Below are positions 52,692 to 61,485 of a stretch of DNA of 64,000 bases, in pieces (within the stretch, counting starts at the first letter, position 1; each line of letters begins with the position of its first letter). Where the stretch lies: contig OZ247499.1 of assembly GCA_965233625.1 (NCBI GenBank), positions 6,696,001 to 6,760,000 on the forward strand, read 5' to 3'. Made by a program: the position numbers and the translations under genes. The stretch is from G965233625 sp965233625 (GTDB lineage Bacteria > Planctomycetota > Planctomycetia > Pirellulales > Pirellulaceae). The notes below the pieces were generated by a model. That model worked only from the letters and a program-made list of their open reading frames with translations. It did not search any database and was not told the DNA's origin.

Positions 52692-52747
52692 AACAGCTGG
52701 CTTGCAAAAAGTTCTTACACATACCGCATCGCCCAGGAGCCAGTCAC

Positions 52748-53233
52748 ATGCGGCATATTCAATGCCCTGAATTCTGGCAGCCTCAATCACTGGACGAACA
52801 CCGCCTGGGCGTGTTCCTGGCAGGCGGGATTACGGGCTGCGGCGACTGGCAGACGCAGATGGTGGATCTGCTTGGTAGTACCTCGCTGGTGCTTCTCAAC
52901 CCGCGACGCGATGACTTCCCGGAAGATCCGGCAGCGGCCGAAAACGAAGCTGCATGGCAGATTCACTGGGAGTTTGTCCATCTCCGTCTGGCGGCGGCGC
53001 GGCTCTTCTGGTTCCCCTCTGCAACACTCTGCCCGATCACGCTGTTTGAGCTAGGAAAATTCGCCGCCAGCGCCGCGCCGCTCTTCGTGGGCGTGGACGA
53101 TCAGTATCAGCGCAAGCTTAATATTACTCACCAGCTTAAGTTAAGCCGGCCCAACGATTGCGAAATCTCTAATTCAATTGAACAACTTGCGGCACGCGTT
53201 ATCGCCTGGGCCGGAGCATTTGACGCTGTGTAG
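52748..53233 (+). CDS. Nucleoside 2-deoxyribosyltransferase-like protein
   Basis: The 161-residue protein resembles the Nuc_deoxyri_tr2 family: FLAGGITGCGDWQ (nucleotide-binding loop), LLNPRRDDFP, then WQIHWEFVHLRLAAARLFWFP and TLFELGKFAAS with a Glu typical for the catalytic residue. These enzymes transfer or cleave deoxyribosyl groups on nucleosides; some act in phage or defence contexts. The start ATG 52748 has CAGGAG upstream. Substrate unknown and no partner nearby. Confidence 0.75.
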   Translation: MRHIQCPEFWQPQSLDEHRLGVFLAGGITGCGDWQTQMVDLLGSTSLVLLNPRRDDFPEDPAAAENEAAWQIHWEFVHLRLAAARLFWFPSATLCPITLFELGKFAASAAPLFVGVDDQYQRKLNITHQLKLSRPNDCEISNSIEQLAARVIAWAGAFDAV

Positions 53234-53364
53234 GTGACGCTAGCCGGTGCGGCGTTGGGCTAACCTGGAAAGCGTTCGAAGCTGATCTTGCCACCGTTGC
53301 GGCATTTTACTAGTGATGCTGCAACTTCTTTTCCCACTTTCCGCATTTTTGTGGATCTTGAAAT

Positions 53365-55056
53365 ATGAATTGCCGCCTTGCTGCGCTGCTGTCGCTATAC
53401 GTGTTCCTGTTAGGGGCGCCGGCGATGGCGGGCGAAGACTTCCCCTACACCGCCTACGTTGATTTTGACAACACGCCTGTGCGCAGTGGCGCCGGGGATG
53501 CGTTTCACCCGACGAGTCTCTTGCACCGGGGCGACGCCGTGCAAGTGTGGCGGCACGATGCGGGCGGCTGGCGGGCGATCAGGCCGTTGTCTAATAGTTT
53601 CAGCTGGGTCGATGCCCGTTACGTCAGCCGGCAGCCAGATTCGGCCATCGGCCAGATGAAGGCGGGCGGAGTTTCGGCGTGGATCGGTTCAGCTACCGGC
53701 GGCACGCGGTCTTTCCACTCGCAGGTAAAACTCAAGGCAGGCGAAAAGGTCGAAATCCTGGGCGAAAGGAAAGCTATCGCGGCAGATGGCAGCGGCGAAA
53801 CGGTGTGGCTGAAAATTGCACCGCCCGCCGGTGAATTCCGCTTTATCAACGGCATCTTCCTACGACGCACACCACCACAACCCATTTCGCCGCCTGTGGC
53901 GCAGCAGGACACCGTCCCGAGCATCATTCAGGACGCTGCGGTTCAACAGGCAGGCTTGCTGATGCCCATTGCCACCCAACCGGCAGAAGCAACCACAACG
54001 CCATCCGCAACGGCGCCAGCGGCCAACACGGCTCCGCCCACTAGCCCGGCGCCAGCAGCGACACTTCCAGCCGCCAAACCGCTTGTCGTTAACACACCGC
54101 CACCGGCAACGGTGGAAGGTGCCTTCCGCGAATTAGGAAGTACGATCCAGACGCCAGCAGCCACGACTCCTGCGGTCGTTTCTGTTCCTGCCACGACGCC
54201 GGCGCCCGCTGCCAGTACCGCCAAAAGCACCCTGGCCACACCCATCGCACCGCTGAAGACGCCGCCCGCCGCAACGACCACCGCTCTAGCAACGTTGCCA
54301 GCAGATTCGCCGGAGCCAATGCCCGTGACGCAGCAGGCAACGCCGGTAGATACATCCTTGCTGCCAGGCTCAGACATTGGCTCTCTGGAAGTCAATCTAT
54401 CGCTGATGGCGGCGCAGGATCAGAAGTACTGGCAGTTTGAAGACCTGAAGGCGAAGACCCAGGCAATCGTCGAAAATGGCGCCACGGCGCTGGAACGCGG
54501 TCGCGCACGCGTGTTGCTGGAACGGATCGAGGCTTTTGATTCACTCCGTCGCCGCGCGTTGATCGCCAGCCCCCCTGCCCCGGCCGCAACGGCTGCCACC
54601 ACCGCAGCGCCCATTGGCCCACAACTATTCAGCCAGGCGCCCGTTGGTGTGGGCGTAGCACCGGTATCCGTGGCAACTCCTGTCGCCGGAGCGGTAACCC
54701 CGCCATTACCGGGCGGCGTTGCTCAGGCGGCTTACACGCCTCGCGTGAACATCGCGCCGGGTGTCGATGGCGCCCCGGGCGCGCAGACGCCGGGCTTTAT
54801 GGGCGGCATTGATCCGCGGTTTGACGGTTCGGGCCGGTTGGTTCAAGTCGTCGTGCAGCAGGATCACATGCCGCAGTTTGCACTCACAGACGCGGCGGGC
54901 CGCGTGCTTCAATACATCACCCCGGCGCCCGGCTTCAACCTGCATCGCTACGTCGGGCAGGAGATCGGCGTGTATGGGCAACGCGGCTTCATTCCACACC
55001 TGCGTTCCGCCCACGTCACGGCGCAGCGCGTCGTGGTGCTCAGCCGCCATCGCTAA
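53365..55056 (+). CDS. Exported SH3-like protein with Ala/Pro/Thr-rich linker
   Basis: The 563-residue protein has a signal peptide (ending at about APAMAGED) and two bacterial-SH3-like beta domains (about 28-90: AYVDFDNTPVRSGAGDAFHP...; about 100-170). A long low-complexity linker rich in Ala, Pro and Thr follows (about 170-345), then a helical stretch (QKYWQFEDLKAKTQAIVENGATALERGRARVLLERI). A C-terminal beta domain closes it (RLVQVVVQQDHMPQFALTDAAGRVLQYITP). SH3-like domains often bind cell wall or protein; the architecture suggests an envelope protein. Identity otherwise unknown. Confidence 0.7.
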   Translation: MNCRLAALLSLYVFLLGAPAMAGEDFPYTAYVDFDNTPVRSGAGDAFHPTSLLHRGDAVQVWRHDAGGWRAIRPLSNSFSWVDARYVSRQPDSAIGQMKAGGVSAWIGSATGGTRSFHSQVKLKAGEKVEILGERKAIAADGSGETVWLKIAPPAGEFRFINGIFLRRTPPQPISPPVAQQDTVPSIIQDAAVQQAGLLMPIATQPAEATTTPSATAPAANTAPPTSPAPAATLPAAKPLVVNTPPPATVEGAFRELGSTIQTPAATTPAVVSVPATTPAPAASTAKSTLATPIAPLKTPPAATTTALATLPADSPEPMPVTQQATPVDTSLLPGSDIGSLEVNLSLMAAQDQKYWQFEDLKAKTQAIVENGATALERGRARVLLERIEAFDSLRRRALIASPPAPAATAATTAAPIGPQLFSQAPVGVGVAPVSVATPVAGAVTPPLPGGVAQAAYTPRVNIAPGVDGAPGAQTPGFMGGIDPRFDGSGRLVQVVVQQDHMPQFALTDAAGRVLQYITPAPGFNLHRYVGQEIGVYGQRGFIPHLRSAHVTAQRVVVLSRHR

Positions 55057-55082
55057 AAAAACGCATCATCGCCCGTAAGTCC

Positions 55083-55151
55083 GTAGGTCAGGCGCCTGCT
55101 GACGGCGGTTGAGGTGGACTGCGTAACATCGTCAGGCAGGCGCCTGACCTA
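55083..55151. repeat. Palindromic dispersed repeat, copy 2
   Basis: GTAGGTCAGGCGCCTGC near 55083 is inverted at the other end (GCAGGCGCCTGACCTAC, ending at 55151). The arms match copy 1 at 48830-48894, except for one missing C in the left arm. The centre shares TTGAGGTGGA. The copies are separated by about 6.2 kb and each lies in an intergenic region. Together they define a small repeat family in this genome. Confidence 0.85.
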
Positions 55152-55280
55152 CGCGCCGCACCTACGCGTCTTAAGGGTATGGCTGGCGGCGAAGATGCGG
55201 TAGGCTGCTGGTTCTTTCTGGAACACCTGACGCGGCATTCCGGCTGCGTTGTTCGTGCTATACATGCGGGAGACTTGACG

Positions 55281-56018
55281 ATGACTGCGCCCCTGGCCGT
55301 TGTACTGGCTGCCGGTAAAGGCACGCGGATGGGTTCGGAAGATCCCAAGGTGCTGTGCAAAGTGCTCGGCCGTCCGATGATCGAATACGTGCTGGATGCG
55401 CTGGCCGCTGCCGGCGTGCAACGCGTGGTGGCAGTCACGGGCTACCGGGCGGATCAGGTGCAGCAGCAGCTTGCAGGTCGCGAAGAAGTCGAATTCGTGC
55501 TGCAGGAACAACAACTCGGCACGGGCCACGCGGTGCAGATGGCGGACGCTGCCATCGCTTCGCACGACGGCCCGGTGGTGATCGTGGCGGGCGATTCGCC
55601 CATGTTGCAGGCGGACTCACTTCGCGACCTGCTCGCTACGTTTGAGAAGGAAAAACCCGCTTGCCTGTTGGGCACGCTGATTCACGATAACCCCACCGGC
55701 CTGGGCCGCATTGTGCGAAACGAGCAAGGCGATTTTGAAGCCATCGTGGAACATAAAGACGCGACAGAAACGCAGCGTAAGATCGCGGAAGTGAACATGA
55801 GCACTTACGTGTTCGACGCGGCCAGTCTCCGCCGTTCGCTGGCGGAACTTTCCGACGATAATGTGCAAGGGGAGTTCTATCTGACCGACTGCCCCGGTAT
55901 TCTCAAGGCAGCAGGAGAAAAAGTGATTGCCGACGCTGCTCTGCGCCCCTGCGAGGCTCTTAGCATCAACACGCCTGAAGATTTGCAGAAGGTCGAACAG
56001 GCTATGAAGGCAATGTAG
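55281..56018 (+). CDS. glmU: GlmU-like N-acetylglucosamine-1-phosphate uridyltransferase domain
   Basis: Makes UDP-GlcNAc from GlcNAc-1-phosphate and UTP, the precursor of cell wall and lipopolysaccharide. The 245-residue product has the nucleotidyltransferase signature (LAAGKGTRM, EQQLGTGHAV, VVIVAGDSP) and the GlmU-type end (MSTYVFDAASL, QGEFYLTDCPGIL). The C-terminal left-handed beta-helix acetyltransferase domain of full GlmU (about 450 residues) is absent. ATG 55281 is chosen. It stands 57 bp before prs, a linkage also seen in Bacillus (glmU-prs). A separate GlcN acetyltransferase may exist. Confidence 0.85.
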   Translation: MTAPLAVVLAAGKGTRMGSEDPKVLCKVLGRPMIEYVLDALAAAGVQRVVAVTGYRADQVQQQLAGREEVEFVLQEQQLGTGHAVQMADAAIASHDGPVVIVAGDSPMLQADSLRDLLATFEKEKPACLLGTLIHDNPTGLGRIVRNEQGDFEAIVEHKDATETQRKIAEVNMSTYVFDAASLRRSLAELSDDNVQGEFYLTDCPGILKAAGEKVIADAALRPCEALSINTPEDLQKVEQAMKAM

Positions 56019-56075
56019 CCTGCCAGCCGGTATCATGGCCCTGGACCAGAAAGCTTCTCATCCAAACCATCAGTC

Positions 56076-57038
56076 ATGCGCGAACTCAAAATATTCAGCG
56101 GACGGGCCAATCCTTCGCTTGCTTCGGAAATCTGTGAGTCGCTAGGTATTGAGTCAGGCGCCATCGCGCTGAGCGATTTCCCGGACGGTGAAATTGCCTG
56201 CAAGATTCTGGAGGATGTCCGCGGCCGCGATATCTACCTGGTGCAGCCGACCTGCCCTCCGGTGAACGACAATCTGATGGAACTGCTGGTGATGATCGAT
56301 AGCTGCAAACGCGCCAGCGCTGCACGCATCACCGCTGTCATGCCGTACTTCGGCTACGCACGCCAGGACCGCAAGGACGAAGGCCGTGTCCCCATCACCG
56401 CCAAGCTGGTCGCTAACCTGATCACCCGCGCCGGGGCAGACCGTGTGCTGACGATGGACCTACATGCGGCGCAGATTCAGGGGTTCTTTGATGTGCCGGT
56501 GGATCATCTCTACGCCGCAAAAGTGCTCAACGCACACTTCCTTGACAAAGGATTCACCTCGGACGATCTGGTGATCGTCAGCCCAGACGAGGGCAGCATC
56601 AAACGCGCCCTGGGGCACGTGAAACGCCTCGGCGGAAAACTAGCCATCGTAGATAAGCGTCGCGCCAGCGCCTTTGAAACCAAGCAGGAGAACATTATCG
56701 GTGGACCGGTTGAAGGACGCGTCGCCCTGATGTTTGACGATATGATCAGCACCGCAGGCTCTATCTGCGGCGCCGCGCGGCTGGTGAAGGAAGGCGGCGC
56801 CCGCGAAATTCACGTCGCCGCCTCGCACGGCGTTTTCTGTGGCGACGCCAAGACCCGGCTGGCGGATGCACCGGTTGACTCGATCGTCATCACCAACAGC
56901 ATCCCGCTGCGTGACGAGCACAACCTGGATAAGATCCAGGTGCTGTCTATCGCGCCTTTGCTGGGCGAAGCGATCAAACGCATTCACCGCGGGCAGTCGA
57001 TCAGCGAGATTTTCGATGAACGCAAAAGCCGGCGGTAA
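56076..57038 (+). CDS. prs: Ribose-phosphate pyrophosphokinase (PRPP synthase)
   Basis: Forms PRPP from ribose-5-phosphate and ATP for nucleotide, histidine and tryptophan synthesis. It has 320 residues, the usual length, with FSGRANPSLA, FGYARQDRKDEGRVPI, VLTMDLHAAQIQGFF and the PRPP loop FDDMISTAGSI. It lies in the same direction after glmU and before a trans-sulfuration enzyme gene. No special features. Start ATG 56076; no strong Shine-Dalgarno sequence. Confidence 0.97.
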   Translation: MRELKIFSGRANPSLASEICESLGIESGAIALSDFPDGEIACKILEDVRGRDIYLVQPTCPPVNDNLMELLVMIDSCKRASAARITAVMPYFGYARQDRKDEGRVPITAKLVANLITRAGADRVLTMDLHAAQIQGFFDVPVDHLYAAKVLNAHFLDKGFTSDDLVIVSPDEGSIKRALGHVKRLGGKLAIVDKRRASAFETKQENIIGGPVEGRVALMFDDMISTAGSICGAARLVKEGGAREIHVAASHGVFCGDAKTRLADAPVDSIVITNSIPLRDEHNLDKIQVLSIAPLLGEAIKRIHRGQSISEIFDERKSRR

Positions 57039-57092
57039 CGTCTCAAGCTTCTGATACCCGCACCGTAGTTACGACTTCTGAAAGCAGTCCGA

Positions 57093-58238
57093 ATGAAGTT
57101 CCGCACCCGCGCGATTCACGTTGGCAACGAGCGCGATCCCCAGACCGGCGCCGTCGTTCCGCCCATCCACGTCGCGTCCACCTATATTCAGCCTGGCGCC
57201 GGCGAGTGGGGCGAGTTCGATTATTCCCGCAGCGGCAACCCGACGCGGAAGAATCTGGAAACGACGCTCGCCTCTTTAGAAAACGGCGCCGGCGCGCTGG
57301 CGTTCAGCTCTGGCATGGCGGCCACGCACTGCGCCGTGATGCTGCTGGAAGCAGGCGACCACATTGTGGCGGGCGCAGATATTTATGGCGGCACGTACCG
57401 GCTGCTTCACAAAGTGGCCAATCGCAGCGGTGTGAAGGTAACGCTTGCCGATAGCAGTGACCCGGCGAACCTGGCCGCCGCCATTACGCCCGCGACAAAG
57501 ATGATCTGGATCGAAAGCCCCGGCAACCCGCTGATGTCGATCACCGATATCGCTGCCTGTGCGGAGATCGCCAGAAAGCACAACGTGCTGCTGGGCGTTG
57601 ACAACACCTTCGCCACGCCAGTGCTTACGCGACCACTGGAACTAGGCGCCGACATTGTGATGCACTCGGCCACCAAATATCTGGGCGGCCACAGCGATGT
57701 ACTGGCCGGCGCCCTGGTGGCGCGTGAACAGGAAGTTTACGACCGGTTGTATTTCGTGCAGAACGCAACCGGCGCGGTGCTGAACGCGTTCGATTCGTTC
57801 CTGGTCAGCCGCGGCATGAAGACGCTGGAACTCCGCGTGCGTGAGCAATCCCGCACCGCCTTGCAACTGGCCAACTTTCTGCAACAGGATGCGCGGGTTA
57901 AACGCGTGCTGTATGCCGGACTGCCGGATCATCCCGGTCACGATATCGCCAGCCGCCAGATGGACGGCGCCTTCGGGGCGATGGTGACGTTTGAAGTAGA
58001 TGGCGACTTCGAGCTGACCAAACGCGTCTGCCAGTCCACCAAGCTGTTCCAGCTGGCCGTAAGCCTCGGCGCCGTCGAAAGCCTGATCGAACAACCCGCT
58101 TCTATGTCGCACGCCAGCTACGATCCCGCGGATCGCGCCGCGCACGGCATCACCGACGGGCTGATCCGGCTTTCGGTAGGACTGGAAGACGTCAGCGACC
58201 TGCAAGCGGATCTCGATCAGGCGTTATCACCTGCATAG
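57093..58238 (+). CDS. PLP-dependent trans-sulfuration enzyme (cystathionine gamma-synthase/beta-lyase family)
   Basis: The 381-residue enzyme of the Cys/Met metabolism PLP family has IHVASTYIQ, YSRSGNPTR, LAFSSGMAA, SPGNPL and the PLP-binding lysine in SATKYLGGHSD. It is consistent with cystathionine gamma-synthase (MetB), gamma-lyase (MccB) or beta-lyase; sequence alone cannot decide. It is in line with prs (54-bp gap). ATG 57093 is used. A minus-strand terminator follows the converging gene. Confidence 0.9.
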   Translation: MKFRTRAIHVGNERDPQTGAVVPPIHVASTYIQPGAGEWGEFDYSRSGNPTRKNLETTLASLENGAGALAFSSGMAATHCAVMLLEAGDHIVAGADIYGGTYRLLHKVANRSGVKVTLADSSDPANLAAAITPATKMIWIESPGNPLMSITDIAACAEIARKHNVLLGVDNTFATPVLTRPLELGADIVMHSATKYLGGHSDVLAGALVAREQEVYDRLYFVQNATGAVLNAFDSFLVSRGMKTLELRVREQSRTALQLANFLQQDARVKRVLYAGLPDHPGHDIASRQMDGAFGAMVTFEVDGDFELTKRVCQSTKLFQLAVSLGAVESLIEQPASMSHASYDPADRAAHGITDGLIRLSVGLEDVSDLQADLDQALSPA

Positions 58239-58267
58239 TTGAGCGTTCTGTTGCGGCTGGTGGTCAA

Positions 58268-58302
58268 AGAAAAAAGCCTGCTTCAGTGGATGAAGCAGGC
58301 TT
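58268..58302 (-). terminator. Rho-independent terminator after third DUF1559 cassette
   Basis: AAGCCTGCTTCA at 58274-58285 pairs with TGAAGCAGGCTT at 58291-58302 (12 bp, 5-base loop). The A-run at 58268-58275 is the U-run on the minus strand. It serves the lipoprotein gene stopping at 58318, and the hairpin could also slow transcription from the plus-strand gene stopping at 58238. Confidence 0.88.
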
Positions 58303-58317
58303 CTGCGATGGACTGAT

Positions 58318-58551
58318 TTACGAAAAATCTACGAGCAACATGCTCGGCGGCCGTGGAGGTGGTGGAGGCGGTACGTCAGCTCCTCCTTCCGGGGTGACCG
58401 CGCCTTTCTTGGAAGGCGGTGGCGTGATCGTTCCTCCCGTGCCGGATGATGTAGGTGTTGGGTCACTACCACAACCTACCAGCAGGGACACGCAAAATAG
58501 TGCCGTCGTCGTGGCGATGCCTAGTCTTATCAAATTATGTTTAGTATTCAC
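58318..58551 (-). CDS. Small Pro-rich lipoprotein downstream of DUF1559
   Basis: The 77-residue product has a lipoprotein signal (CVSLLVGCGSD) and a Gly/Pro-rich tail with a run of six Pro. The start is GTG 58551, inside the last codons of the DUF1559 gene (the two overlap by 11 bp), with GGGAAGG upstream. This matches the DUF1559-lipoprotein order of the two other cassettes, but this lipoprotein is much shorter and lacks a beta-sandwich. Confidence 0.72.
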   Translation of the reverse strand: MNTKHNLIRLGIATTTALFCVSLLVGCGSDPTPTSSGTGGTITPPPSKKGAVTPEGGADVPPPPPPRPPSMLLVDFS

Positions 58552-59512
58552 TGACTACCTTCCCGTCGCCCATAGCTGAAAGGTAGATGTAAGTGTTAAA
58601 GTCGATGGTTTCGGGGATACTGTGTACAGAGCCATCTGCATAGGCGAACTGTACGATACCTGGGTGCCGGCTTCCGAAACGGTACCAGGATGGACCGGCG
58701 GCGTTGAGCCCCCAGGCTGTGGGCATCGTGCCTGCACCCATCCAGGCGAGAGAGTAGCTATCTGTGTTTTCAAAGTGGCCAGTCGCTTCGCCGATCATCA
58801 TCGTGTTACTTGTACCGTCAGTAATGTCGGCAAAGCGGCGTTTTGTCCGCGAGACCATAATACCCTCGAACGTGGGATCAGCAGCGCCCAGACGGCCCGC
58901 GACTCCCGTGTAGTTTGTCCGTCCAATCAGTTCATCGCCTCCGGTTACACCAACCGCGTAGCCGGCCACTGTGGCGCTGGTCGCGCTGGCGCTGCCGACG
59001 CTCAGGCAGGTGTGAGTGCGCAAAGTATTTGCATAAGCGTCGTCGGAAGGGCAAAGTAAGGATTCGATGCGGGCATTTGCGAACTGACGTATTGGTGCGC
59101 TCGTTCCGCCCCCCCAGTAATAACTGTCGTTCGAGTTGGGGCTAAGATCAATCGTCTGACTTACGCCATCGTAGAGCGCTGATTGTTCGATGTATGGCAG
59201 GACCAAGGTGGTGAATCCCACGCACTGCTGGTTGGTATACACAGTGTATGTATCTCTCTCAGCAGCCATCGCGCCCATTGGCAACTGCTTATTCGCATCC
59301 GCGTAGTTGTGGCACGCAAGAGCGAGTTGCTTCAGGTTATTAGAACATTGCGAACGGCGGGCAGCTTCACGGGCCATTTGCACGGCAGGTAAAAGCAGCG
59401 CCACCAGAACGCCGATAATGGCAATGACCACCAGCAGTTCAACCAGTGTAAAGCCACGCCGGAGGCGGATGTGCGGAGGTGACTTTCTACAGCGGGGGAA
59501 GTCAACATTCAT
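58541..59512 (-). CDS. DUF1559 prepilin-like protein (copy 3 of 3)
   Basis: The 323-residue protein has the prepilin signal GFTLVELLVVIAIIGVLVALLLPA, then QMAREAARRSQCSNNLKQ, a large middle domain and HPGIVQFAYADGSVHSIPE as the C-terminal motif. ATG 59512 is preferred to TTG 59539 because AGGAT lies about 10 bases ahead. It overlaps the following lipoprotein gene. Function as in the other copies: an exported pilin-like protein of unknown role. Confidence 0.9.
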   Translation of the reverse strand: MNVDFPRCRKSPPHIRLRRGFTLVELLVVIAIIGVLVALLLPAVQMAREAARRSQCSNNLKQLALACHNYADANKQLPMGAMAAERDTYTVYTNQQCVGFTTLVLPYIEQSALYDGVSQTIDLSPNSNDSYYWGGGTSAPIRQFANARIESLLCPSDDAYANTLRTHTCLSVGSASATSATVAGYAVGVTGGDELIGRTNYTGVAGRLGAADPTFEGIMVSRTKRRFADITDGTSNTMMIGEATGHFENTDSYSLAWMGAGTMPTAWGLNAAGPSWYRFGSRHPGIVQFAYADGSVHSIPETIDFNTYIYLSAMGDGKVVSEY

Positions 59513-59957
59513 GGAACTAGGATCCTGGGAGGGGAACAAATGAGAGGTAGACGGGGGTTCAATAATTTTTGATAAAAACCCGGGAAAATTCCTGAGCTAA
59601 TGCCGTGCCAGTTTTGGACCCCCAGGCCAAAGAACGCTGAAAGGATCGGGGTCTTCCCTATGTTTCGTAGTTTTCACCATGTCGAAGTATGGCAAATGCA
59701 CTTTCGGTGGTCAAACATTTGGCATGCAGTTGCCTAGTTTCTTGGCGTCTTGCGTGTTTTGGCATTCGCGTAGTGGTGTTATGCCCGCCATTTGGTGTGG
59801 TGCTGGGGAAGGGAAGAGAAGACTGCGTGGATTACTACGTTGATTTGCCCAGGCGCTTCAAAGTTGCTCCTGGTCGCTGCGTAATGGTTGAGCTGGTGAG
59901 CCGGAACTAAAATGTTGTCAGAACTCTATTTATTTTTGATGAAAGCAGCGCACAAAC
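59513..59957. other. Divergent intergenic region, no supported gene
   Basis: This 445-bp gap separates the DUF1559 gene from the FHA-cyclase gene. A 73-codon open frame at 59689-59910 was considered and not accepted because it has no ribosome-binding site or recognisable features. The promoters of both genes are presumably here. Confidence 0.35.
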
Positions 59958-61481
59958 ATGGCGAGCCTGGAGATACGTGAGGGGGAAATTGCTTGTCTGC
60001 GAGAGTTTTCTTCCGGATCAGTCGCCATCGGGCGGCAGGATGGAAATGACTTTCAGGTGATTCATCCCAGTGTGTCTAAATTTCATGCGCAGCTGAATTG
60101 TGAAGACGGCGTGTGGACCATCGCAGACCTGGGCAGTTCCAATGGCACGTTTGTCGATGGCAAGCCTGTGAAAAGGTGCGTTCTGGGAAGCTACGCCCGC
60201 ATCCGCCTGGGGACGGTGGAGGTGATCTTTGCTGACAGTCCCAATTTCGAGCCGGATCAGTCCCCGATTGTCGCTTCGATGCGTGTTGCGCCTGCCGGCC
60301 AGCAGGCATCTCCGGACGATCCCACGCAGATAACGGTTTCGCCCGGACAGGCGGAGAAGAAACTACGGGCAATCCAGTTGATTGGCGAACGGATTGTCGA
60401 TCGTCTGATCGATCCGCAGGAACTGGCAGGCGACATTCTCGACATTCTTATCGAGGAAACCGGCGCCGCGCGGGGTTTCATCGGCTTATTTGAAGAAGGT
60501 GTGAATTTTGAAATGCTGGCTTCACGTGGGCGGGAGCAGCAAGATGCGCGGATTAGCCGCACCGTTCTGCGGCAGCTGCTGGAAGAACGCGCGGGAGTGT
60601 TGATTAAAGATGTTGGCGCCGAAGATGTGCAGCTAAAAAGTCTGATGGCTATGTCTGTCGCATCTACTCTCTGTGCGCCGTTGTGGACGTCGCAGAAGAT
60701 TGTCGGCTTCATTTCGTTAGACCGTTTTGCCGGCGACGATTTCGATGAGGGCCACCTCGACTTCCTGATGGCGGTCGCACATCAGGCTGCCGTCGGGCTC
60801 GAGCGGTTACGGCTGGCGACGCTGGCTGAGAAAGAGCAGACGGTCCGTACTTATCTCAGCCGTTATCTGGATAGTAAAGTCGTCGGCCAGATTGCCGGGC
60901 AGCAGCGCGAAGGCGAAGAAGATCCGCTGACGCCCGCCGAACGCCAGGTCACCATTCTGTTCTGCGATATCGTGTCTTTCACCAAGATCAGCGAAGGATT
61001 GCCGCCGGTGGTGCTGGCGGAATTTATGCGCAGCTACCTGACGCAGATGACGGAGATCATCCTGTCACACGGCGGAACCATCGACAAATATATCGGCGAC
61101 GCGGTGATGGCGCTGTTCGGTGCGCCGGTGGCGCGGGAAGACGCAGCCCGCGCGGCGATCAAGGCGGCGACCCGGATGATGCAAAGCGTCGCCGGTCTCA
61201 AGGCGCCCGGCGGCGAAGATCTCCGCATCCGCGCGGGCATTGCCACCGGCCGCGCGGTGGTGGGCAATATGGGATCGGAGCAGCGCATCGAATACACGGC
61301 GCTGGGCGATACGGTCAACGTCGCCTCGCGACTGGAATCGTTCGCACGGCCCGGCGAAATCTGTATCGACGATGCAACGCTTGAAGTCGTAGGTGAAGCC
61401 ACATTCAACGTCAAAGAAATCGGCGTCGTAGACGTCAAGAACCGCGCCAAACCAATCCGCGTCTTCAATGTGATTTCGTGA
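59958..61481 (+). CDS. FHA-GAF-adenylate/guanylate cyclase signalling protein
   Basis: The 507-residue protein has three parts. FHA domain (about 20-92, AIGRQDGNDFQVIHPSVSKFHAQL, SSNGTFVDG) binds phosphothreonine. GAF domain (about 155-285) has ARGFIGLFEE and LCAPLWTSQKIVGFISLD. Class III cyclase domain (about 325-507) has FCDIVSFTK (metal Asp337), GGTIDKYIGDAVMA (Asp381), and LGDTVNVASRLE for catalysis. Lys377 and the later Asp suggest ATP as substrate, so cAMP is probable. It has no membrane helix. Phosphopeptide binding and a small molecule may control cyclase output. It is convergent with the next gene, stops 4 bp apart. Confidence 0.92.
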   Translation: MASLEIREGEIACLREFSSGSVAIGRQDGNDFQVIHPSVSKFHAQLNCEDGVWTIADLGSSNGTFVDGKPVKRCVLGSYARIRLGTVEVIFADSPNFEPDQSPIVASMRVAPAGQQASPDDPTQITVSPGQAEKKLRAIQLIGERIVDRLIDPQELAGDILDILIEETGAARGFIGLFEEGVNFEMLASRGREQQDARISRTVLRQLLEERAGVLIKDVGAEDVQLKSLMAMSVASTLCAPLWTSQKIVGFISLDRFAGDDFDEGHLDFLMAVAHQAAVGLERLRLATLAEKEQTVRTYLSRYLDSKVVGQIAGQQREGEEDPLTPAERQVTILFCDIVSFTKISEGLPPVVLAEFMRSYLTQMTEIILSHGGTIDKYIGDAVMALFGAPVAREDAARAAIKAATRMMQSVAGLKAPGGEDLRIRAGIATGRAVVGNMGSEQRIEYTALGDTVNVASRLESFARPGEICIDDATLEVVGEATFNVKEIGVVDVKNRAKPIRVFNVIS

Positions 61482-61485
61482 CGGT

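Noticed and set aside
59689..59910. 73-codon open frame before the FHA-cyclase gene
   Set aside because: No ribosome-binding site, no family features, unclear composition; treated as intergenic.
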